In this document: piece by piece, positions 56,912 through 64,000 of the stretch
How positions within the stretch are numbered: the stretch's first letter is position 1
Layout of the letters: every line of letters begins with the position of its first letter
DNA from: Exophiala sp. HKRS030
Taxonomy: Eukaryota > Ascomycota > Eurotiomycetes > Chaetothyriales > Herpotrichiellaceae
NCBI GenBank assembly: GCA_023897205.1
Contig: JAHWDD010000007.1
Location: 4,154,001-4,218,000 of the forward strand
Direction of reading: 5' to 3'
Length of the DNA stretch: 64,000 nucleotides
Program-made: the position numbers and the translations under genes
Notes under the pieces: model-generated
Database searches by the model: none
Told to the model about the DNA's origin: nothing
Seen by the model: only the letters and a program-made list of their open reading frames with translations

Positions 56912-58249
56912 ATGGACTCCCAACTCAAAGCTCTCTTCGAAAAGGCCGTTGCTGAAAAACGAGTCCCGGGAATTGGTGCCTTCGTACTTGACTCGAAAGG
57001 CCAATTCGTGTACAAGGAAGCATTCGGAACAATTGATATCGGTAATCCCAATGCTCCCCCGTTCACATTGGACACGACGTTGCAGATATTTTCCTGCACA
57101 AAACTTGTCACCTGTGTCGCAGCGCTACAGCTCGTCGAAGCCGGTGAGCTTTCCCTCAGCGACCCTGTTGAGAAATTCGTTCCGCAGATCAAGGACATCC
57201 AAGTTCTTGAAGGATTTGACAAAGACGACAAACCGATATTGCGAGCCCCGAAGACTAAAGCCACCATCCAGCATCTCTTCACTCATACTGCAGGTTTCAC
57301 TTACGACTTCTTCGATCCGCTTACCATGAAATGGAGACTGACAACGACTACTGCACCTATGGGCTACCACGTGCTTGGCACATGGGATGACTTCAGCACC
57401 CCGTTTACATCTGACCCCGGGAGCGCGTATGCATATGGTGTTAATATTGATTGGCTTGGTTTTGTGGTTCAAAATGTCTCTGGCATTCCTGTCGCTGACT
57501 ACCTGGATCACAAAATCCTTAAGCCACTGGGTATGAGTAAGAGTGGCCTAAAGTACTCTGGCTCAGAGGTACTGTCCGTTCATGCGAGAGGCGAAGACGG
57601 TAAATTGGTGTGTAATCCGCAAGCTAGGAACAGCTTTGAGCCCAGCTTGGTTGGAGGTGGAGTGAGTTTACCCATATCTTGATTTCGCTTGATTTCGACA
57701 TATGTTAGTAGCAGTCTAACCCCGCGTCAGGGATACTTGTACTCGACGCTGAACGATTATTCCAAATTCTTAGCGACAATTCTTAACGAAGGCACCAGTC
57801 CGTACGACGGTACGCAAATTCTGAAGGCGGTGACAGTCAAAGAGTATCTTTTCAAGGATTTCATCCCAGAAGGATGCGATCGGAGCGCCCTGGGAGAAAT
57901 CGGCACCGTTGTGCCACAGATGAGTGCGGAAGGATCAGTTCTTCCCTCCTTACCAGTTGAGAAGAGAGGTTGGAGCTGTGGGCTGATACTCAATCATGAG
58001 GATTTGCCTCAAGGAAGGAAGAAAGGTTCGGGTATGTGGGCTGGGCTGGCTAACTTGTATTATTGGATTGATCCTACGGAGAAGAAAGCTGGCATGATCG
58101 GCTCTGCGGTCTTCCCGTTCCTCGATAACGATGTACTAGAGTTGTTCGATGCGATGGAACGGAATGCGTATGGTTATCCGCTTGGTGAGGGTCACAAGGA
58201 CGGAAAGGCTAATTACAGTCTTCATCCCGTCAACGGTCCGAAAGTATGA
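56912..58249 (+). CDS. class-C beta-lactamase-like serine hydrolase / transesterase
   Basis: Two exons (56912-57661, 57731-58249; 69-nt intron) give 422 residues. The nucleophile motif is SCTK (Ser61-x-x-Lys64), the catalytic Tyr lies in YAYGVNIDWLG (Tyr176), followed by LKPLGMSKSG and GGGYLYSTLNDYSKFL, then WSCGLILN and a WIDP-like YYWIDPTEKKAGMIG. This is the family of EstB esterases, LovD-type acyltransferases and fungal lactam/lactone hydrolases. There is no signal peptide, so it is cytosolic and not a drug-resistance lactamase by default. Isolated in the accessory block with no biosynthetic cluster seen next to it. Confidence 0.9.
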
Positions 58250-58936
58250 AGTCAATTGGACTTTACGCATATAAATTAGTTCGAGCCGGCGACATCCATC
58301 CCAAGCGTAGCACATCACAACTTCACCGCAAAGTGAGCTCAGAACCCTCACAGCCTACATTTTCGGTGATCGCAACGTGTTCCTACCGGTGCCTGCTTAC
58401 TTATTGGCACTTCATATATCAGGAGCAAACGAAGTAACGCTGCTCCTGCCTCCACGTCTGCTTCGAAGCATCCGAGCTCCAAACCTCGAGGAGAGTGGTG
58501 AGTATTTCTCTTTGTGAAGAGAGCATAATCGCCAAGTATCCAAAGGCTCGAAGATGAACACACAATAATATCTTATATGGTATCGTGCGCGCTTACAATT
58601 CACTGAGGATAGGTCACCGAACGTGAGACACGCAAGTCATTAGTCCTTAACGGTCATAAGGCGTCTGTCTAGTTCGGACGAAGTACTAAAGCCTCTCCTG
58701 AAAGGATTCAAAGTCACCATAAGCATTCGATGAGTCTCATACCGGGAGTAAGACCGTCTCATGACAGGATGGTCTTGCAAGTATTTAAACATTCTCTTCT
58801 TCTCGGTCGCAAATGTTCCTTTGCGTCTTCTTTATAACTTCATTATTCATTGGACAACTTACCATTAAAACCCTGTTGAAAGTTAAGAGAAATTATCCTC
58901 TCCACCTGAACTAACAACTCCTCTTTCGAACCAAAG
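58250..58936. other. intergenic
   Basis: Nothing is recognised. Confidence 0.5.
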
Positions 58937-59215
58937 ATGGATTACGCAAGCAATTCGAAGGTCCCAACACGCTCCGAACTACCCTCACAAAACAAATGTG
59001 AGCATGATATCACGCTGCTATTCGACAAGTGCGAGATTAGGCGTGGCATCTTGAAAGAATTGCCGATGCAGCGGCAGGAATATCCGGACGCACACAAGGT
59101 GATCCTGAAGGGGCCATGCAAGTCAGAAGTCTGTGGAAATGAGCCTGGATTGATATTCGTGGTCACAGAAGAGGAGTGCTACGGTTGCAAACAGGCGTCG
59201 GACGGAGTGGCATAA
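58937..59215 (+). CDS. small Cys-motif protein D (C-x10-C family)
   Basis: 92 residues. A 20-residue polar leader precedes KCEHDITLLFDKC (ten residues between the cysteines, Phe then DKC), followed by the pair KGPCKSEVCGNE and a closing ECYGC. It is clearly paralogous to E immediately downstream (CEH[DE]I, GPC-x4-CGNE and EC-x2-C shared) and more distantly to A, B and C. No signal peptide; single exon; function unknown. Confidence 0.65.
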   Translation: MDYASNSKVPTRSELPSQNKCEHDITLLFDKCEIRRGILKELPMQRQEYPDAHKVILKGPCKSEVCGNEPGLIFVVTEEECYGCKQASDGVA

Positions 59216-59538
59216 AGTAAACGGCACAATTAGACTCACAGCATTTTATGCTCAATCTATACTAAGTAGTCCGAGAAATATGCACAGAGACACGCAAATG
59301 GTCTCGATGCTGCATTATGTATCGAACGGATCATGTACATACTTATCAGTCAGTCAGTCCCTCAATCACGGAAATGATCAATTTACATGACGCTGGTGCC
59401 TTTGCTTCCGATGGAACGCACCAATTTTTCAAGTGTCAAGTAGGAGTTCGGTCTTTCGTGACACTTCAGAGTCACATAATGGCATTCGAAGACCTTTAAA
59501 GGCAGATTCAACGTTATTTATGCAAATTCCATTCACTA
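59216..59538. other. intergenic between paralogues D and E
   Basis: Nothing is recognised. Confidence 0.5.
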
Positions 59539-59991
59539 GTGTCTGAAGTGCAGAAGGACATCCTCGCCCGTAGATACTTTATCTTAACGGAGGCTTCTGA
59601 CATTGAGGTGCCACGGCAAAGACCAGGAATGTTGTTCTTGTCCAGGCCGTCGTATTCAGTGAGGCAAGTGGAAGGGAATGATCAAACGGCGCCGACGGCG
59701 ACGAAATATTTTATGCCATCGCCAACTCAATGTGAGCATGAGATCATAATATATTTCGAGAAATGCTTACTTCGACGCTGATCACTGTCGAAGATGGCAT
59801 CGACGGGCATGGATGTATATGTCAGGGGGCATAGTGTTAGCTTGACAGGACCATGCAACAGGGCCATTTGTGGAAATGAGGCTGAAGTAACGTTCCTCAT
59901 CACAGAACAAGAATGTGGCACGTGCAAATGGCCATCGGACTCACTTCAAAGCCGGGTAAAGGATAGACACGTAAAACGAAAAAGGACTTGA
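59539..59991 (+). pseudogene. Cys-motif paralogue E, interrupted by an in-frame TGA
   Basis: One frame from 59539 (or the inner ATG 59713) reads TQCEHEIIIYFEKCLLRR, then TGA at 59779-59781, then continues in the same frame through TGPCNRAICGNEAEVTFL and EQECGTCK to a stop at 59991. Against D the TGA sits exactly where D has the Gly of IRRGIL, so a single GGA-to-TGA change suffices. Both halves keep the family cysteines. It is either a young pseudogene, a read-through gene, or a base-call error. The region after the last Cys is longer and more basic than in D (DRHVKRKRT). Confidence 0.65.
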
Positions 59992-62249
59992 AATGATCAA
60001 GACATAGGTTGCGGCAAGGAAACTCGTGAGAAATCTGGCAGTGCTCTGCATGTCAATTCGAACAGGACATGACTGACGAATTAGGGAAGTGACGCACTAG
60101 TATTATTCCCTGCGAGAAGATACAAATCTCCAAGTTTCCTCGTCATGAGCGGCTTGCTGGGATCAGATGATGATTTACGCTTGAGGATAAGGCTCCATTC
60201 TCCCGTAAAAGTCTTGACTCCAAGGTGGCCGTTTGTTGAAACACTGAGGTACTACTCCATGATGATACATTATAGCAAGGTAAGAGTCAGCCTCAAGAAG
60301 TAATACTCCGATGCAGAATGTATTCCGATTCTCGTTGTTCGACGAGTCAGGTAGACGATGACTGGAGTGGGTTCAAACCTCGAGGGCAAAGACACATAGA
60401 TTTCCTTGCAGCTTACTTGTTCAATGCCAACTTATTGGTGATAGACCTGGGATGTCTGTGACCCATGGTTCAATTGATGTGCTGGTCCAAGACTTCTAGC
60501 CTGGGCCAAGTGCAGTCGGCCATCAGCGTTGACGACTTCAGGTGATTCTAGCTGATCCCTCAGTACTTAGACAGCTGGATTGTGGATATTTCAACACGGG
60601 ATGTTGAAAATTGGCGTAAGTCTTGCTCTCAAGATTTGAATGTACCATCGACGCTCGTCTTTACCATTTCTTCAAACATGACTCGACTGTGATGTGCATA
60701 GATGAATTGCCCTAGTGAACATTATCCCTGCCAAGCAGCAGCCTTGCCAAGCGTTATTGATCGGTCCATTGATCTGGTCATATCGTCCGGTTAGTGATTC
60801 TAGAACCGCTAAAGGCACTCACAGAATTGGCTGGATCCCAAAACATTACTGGGAAATCAATTTTGTGCTTGGATATCCATACTGGATGAACTTGCTGCTC
60901 CGCATCGATCTGAAAGATAATGTGAGACCTTTTCCAACGAGGACGAGTTTGGATCAGTGATGCTTGCTACATCACCCAGGACAACGCTTTACGGAATAGT
61001 TTGCATCTCATGGTTCGGACCGTATGTGCGAAAAATCTGCAAAAATATTAAGAACGCTCACATGCGATGCCAGAATATGACAGCATCTACCATTTTCAAC
61101 CTAAAAGCAAATCGTGGGAGATCTCACGAACATCTGCAGCGAACCACTTGCAAACTAGCGGTAACACGACCATGCGGTGTGGCTTTCGGCAGGTGATTTT
61201 ATCCTTCGCAAGGATATCGGAGAGATTGGCCATGCCCTCAGCCCATATGACACAGCGCACACCGCAAAGCATGCGTAGTCCCGTGTCAAGACAGTAGTTG
61301 AGCACTTTCTTGTGAGATTTGCAGCCATAAGTCCCTTAGCCTTCATAAAAGGGCAACTCATGCAATGAATCGACTAGAGAAGACGACTCGTGCTTCAAAG
61401 AGCCTGCGTGTGAGTAATATGAGACCAAAAGGGGTGTTGGGCAGAGTTTCAGGGATTCAGTATCCTAGGTGGAACTGAGTATAATCTTGACACTGGGGCT
61501 TGAGGAAGAGGACATTATATCTCCGTAGTAAGGACGTCCTGCGTCAACGCTCACCTTTTCTTAGCTGAAACCACACTGCGACATCTACTGTTGGCGGGGT
61601 GAGTAACCTCTTGACATGACAGACCATGTCAGACACCAAAGATGAACTATGACCAGGCTGAAGCAAAAGCGCCACATAGAGCCATATTAAGATGGAACTG
61701 CCCACATTCGTCATAATTCGTGTCGACTTGCGTGATCGATGAAAATGATCTTCCAAGATGGAAAGCATCACGAGATATCCGATTCGGAAACGCGATTACA
61801 TAATCGCTCGAAACGACAACGGGCGCCACTCACTACACGATCTTGGGCGATTCAGCCAAAGAGGTGGTTGTTGAAACTGGTTATTTCTCGTCCGTGTCTG
61901 TCACATGAAAGTTGTAGGCGCTGTTGCTAAATGACTTGAAACATATCGTAATCCGCTGGTCTCGTAGAGAGAAATAATAGGATGTATGGATGTATAGGAG
62001 GAAGACACGACTCGAGGCTGGAGTCCAGGGGACCAATAAGAGTGGCGTGATAACCAGCTTACGCCTGCGGGGCAAAGAATATCCGCACGACTTCGTTGGA
62101 CCCACGACCTCCACGACATCCACGAACCCAGCAGCTCACATAAGAAATCGGACTTGTACACATGAGGTAGTCGACCCAGTGCAATGATTACTTAGGTACC
62201 TGCAAAGCGTTCTGGGCACTATATTTCTTCTATGTTGGGCGAGTGAATA
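59992..62249. other. 2.3 kb intergenic stretch
   Basis: No supported gene on either strand; only short frames with no recognisable motif (for example 60715-60960 and 60957-61196). Confidence 0.5.
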
Positions 62250-63434
62250 ATGAGAAACTCTCTCCTCTTTTGCTTACCGTCTAAGCCTCTGCTTCATCTT
62301 CATTCCTCAACCAGGAATTGCAACGGATACAGGCGCGGTTTGTCTTTGGTGAGACTCAATTGGCCGCTTAACACGGTACACTACCATCACGGCCTGTCAA
62401 TACAGAACGTTGCTGTCCGACCAAGGCGTGCTTTGACGGCTTTTCCTATCATCAGGAAATACTCGACGAAGAGAAAAGCAAGCATGTCTCGCCGCGTGCC
62501 GATCGACGCACAAAGCGTCGACGCACCACTAACATCTTCGGCCACATTCCTGGTCGTCTCAGTCACAGACGCACCGGATGCAATATCGACTGTGCGGTCA
62601 GCGCTCGCCAGTGTCGCAGACCTGACCAAGAACGTTGCAATCCGGGATCTCAACGCCCAATTCGCAGCCACAGTCGGGATCGGCAGCGCGATCTGGGACC
62701 GCCTCACAGGTGGGAAACCACGGCCCGCGGAGCTGCATCCGTTCAAGGAGTTCAAAGGCCATAAACACACCGCAGTCTCGACGCCTGGCGATTTACTATT
62801 CCACATCCGCGCGAACCGGCGCGATCTATGCTTCGAATTCGAGAAGCAGCTGCTGGACCTGCTAGGCTCGTCGGTGAAAACCGAGGACGAAACGATTGGG
62901 TTCCGCTACTTCGACGCACGAGACCTCCTAGGTTTTGTCGACGGGACGGCGAACCCGACGGGCCCATCAGTCAATGAATCCGTTCTCGTGGCGGAAGAAG
63001 ACTCCAGCTCCGCGGGCGGCAGTTACGTGGTCGTGCAGAAATACCTGCACAATCTGCAGGGGTGGAAGAAACTCAACACCGAACAGCAGGAATCCGTCAT
63101 TGGGCGCACGAAGCTCGATAATGTCGAATTAGATGATGCAGACGACGATAAACAAAAAGCGCACAAGACCCTCGCGACGGTCGAGAAGGATGGAGTTGAA
63201 TATGATATTCTAAGAGATAACATGCCGTTTGGAGCACCCGGGTCAGGCGAGTATGGAACGTATTTCATCGGCTACTCGCGGCGCCTGTGGGTGACGGAGA
63301 AAATGCTCGAGCGGATGTTCATCGGCGATCCGCCGGGTTTGCATGATCGGATCCTCGATTATTCAACACCTGTGACGGGCTCGACTTTCTTTGTGCCGTC
63401 GGCGAGTTTTCTGGACGGATTGGGTGATGATTGA
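62250..63434 (+). CDS. DyP-type heme peroxidase (YfeX-like) with N-terminal leader
   Basis: A single exon of 394 residues. The core has GFVDGTANPTG (GxxDG with the catalytic Asp), SYVVVQKYLHNLQGW, a likely proximal heme His in QKAHKTLATV, the distal Arg in DILRDNMPFGAPGSGEYGTYFIGYSR, and MFIGDPPGLHDRILDYSTPVTGSTFFVPS, closest to B-type DyP proteins such as YfeX. These oxidise dyes and phenols with H2O2; physiological substrates are unclear. The first 78 residues are basic and acid-free, with RKYSTKRKAS just before an internal ATG (62484), a typical mitochondrial presequence; starting at 62484 would give a cytosolic form. The C-terminus, FLDGLGDD, lacks the bacterial encapsulin-targeting signature. 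Confidence 0.92.
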   Translation: MRNSLLFCLPSKPLLHLHSSTRNCNGYRRGLSLVRLNWPLNTVHYHHGLSIQNVAVRPRRALTAFPIIRKYSTKRKASMSRRVPIDAQSVDAPLTSSATFLVVSVTDAPDAISTVRSALASVADLTKNVAIRDLNAQFAATVGIGSAIWDRLTGGKPRPAELHPFKEFKGHKHTAVSTPGDLLFHIRANRRDLCFEFEKQLLDLLGSSVKTEDETIGFRYFDARDLLGFVDGTANPTGPSVNESVLVAEEDSSSAGGSYVVVQKYLHNLQGWKKLNTEQQESVIGRTKLDNVELDDADDDKQKAHKTLATVEKDGVEYDILRDNMPFGAPGSGEYGTYFIGYSRRLWVTEKMLERMFIGDPPGLHDRILDYSTPVTGSTFFVPSASFLDGLGDD

Positions 63435-63917
63435 TACTCGTGGGACGGCCATGAATGAATGAGTAGAGGGACATGGACCAAAATTCTAGCTGTGTCGGAC
63501 TTATTCACAACATTTGATTTCGCGTACTTGTAGGCGGACGAGTGCTTTGGAGTCCGTGTGAAAGGTGCCTGTCGTTATGTTCTTGCCCTTGAAACCAACT
63601 ATGGCAAAATTCCGAGTATAAAGATTTGGTGATCCTTTGTTCTGTGTCTACGTGGACTTTGACAGAGGCTCGTGCGCTGTTTACTTTGAATTCGAAAAGA
63701 GCATGCTCATTGCACCAATACATTGTATGCTGGAAAGGAAGTTAGGTAATGATCGGGGTGATGTGAAAGAATTGAATCTTCATGTCTATGATTGTATCTA
63801 CAGCTTTCTTTCGTTCATGCTCGCTGCGTTCTAAATAGTTCTAGTTGAAGGGCATAACTGGAATTGCGATAAACCCCGTGGTCATTTTCATTTTAGGAAG
63901 TCGATGTCGCGGGACTA
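63435..63917. other. intergenic
   Basis: Nothing is recognised; it is the 3' side of the peroxidase and probably of the minus-strand gene at the edge. Confidence 0.5.
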
Positions 63918-64000
63918 TTACCACGTAAACGACTCCTCGTTAAAGTCCATGCGTGCCAGGTCCATAGTGCCTCTGACCGCGGCGCGAACCTCATCGGCCA
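63918..64000 (-). CDS. probable C-terminal end of a gene beyond the window
   Basis: The minus strand is open from the right edge and reads ADEVRAAVRGTMDLARMDFN, then EESFTW and a TAA at 63920-63918. The residue composition looks coding rather than random, but the fragment is only 26 residues and no family is recognised. Confidence 0.35.
   Translation of the reverse strand, partial: ADEVRAAVRGTMDLARMDFNEESFTW

Noticed and set aside
60340..60390. tRNA-like B-box word GGGTTCAAACCTC
   Set aside because: No matching A box or cloverleaf could be drawn around it; no tRNA or rRNA was found in the window.

Overview
The window is nuclear DNA of a filamentous ascomycete (Pezizomycotina). Introns are short (mostly 48-75 nt, GTRAGT donors, CTRAC-like branch points, YAG acceptors), genes lie on both strands without operons, and many proteins are typical of filamentous fungi: Sec2, Erf2, ASH1-type methyltransferase, Hsp104, L-arabinitol dehydrogenase, amadoriase, GT25-like glycosyltransferase. 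A eurotiomycete or related class is plausible, but I cannot prove the order from sequence alone.

Layout. 0-4 kb: truncated RhoGEF(DH)-like protein and an EBP-type sterol isomerase. 4.1-7.3 kb: long non-coding stretch with minisatellites and an inverted repeat. 7.3-24 kb: dense housekeeping block (P-loop sulfotransferase-like protein, Hsp104, CENP-X/MHF2, a Thr-run protein, patatin-like lipase, COQ4, PDCD5, Sec2). 24-36 kb: metabolism and transport (2OG-Fe(II) oxygenase, allantoate-permease-type MFS carrier, GT25, MATE carrier, fructosyl amino acid oxidase). 36-49 kb: small mitochondrial protein, DHHC palmitoyltransferase, SET-domain H3K36 methyltransferase, M20D amidohydrolase, D-2-hydroxyacid dehydrogenase, L-arabinitol 4-dehydrogenase. 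49-62 kb: gene-poor accessory block with small fast-evolving genes, a Kex2-type secreted proprotein and a class-C beta-lactamase-like hydrolase. 62.2-63.4 kb: DyP-type peroxidase. The last 83 bases are probably the end of another gene.

Two points stand out. First, five small genes between 50 and 60 kb (two closely related, three much diverged) share one cysteine signature: C-x10-C with an aromatic residue three before the second Cys, one or more middle Cys, and a closing C-x2-C. I do not recognise this family; one copy carries an in-frame TGA. Second, at least twelve otherwise well-conserved coding sites, in nine genes, lack exactly one base, nearly all in short G/C runs, and none has an extra base. 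This looks like a systematic deletion error in the sequence rather than biology. It breaks Hsp104 four times, and CENP-X, the Thr-run protein, the patatin, Sec2, MATE, Erf2, the hydroxyacid dehydrogenase and the arabinitol dehydrogenase once each.

Readable regulation includes a perfect heat-shock element upstream of Hsp104 and MluI-cell-cycle-box-like sites upstream of CENP-X. Several neighbours are divergent and share promoters (patatin/COQ4, oxygenase/MFS, MATE/amadoriase, small mitochondrial protein/ERF2).
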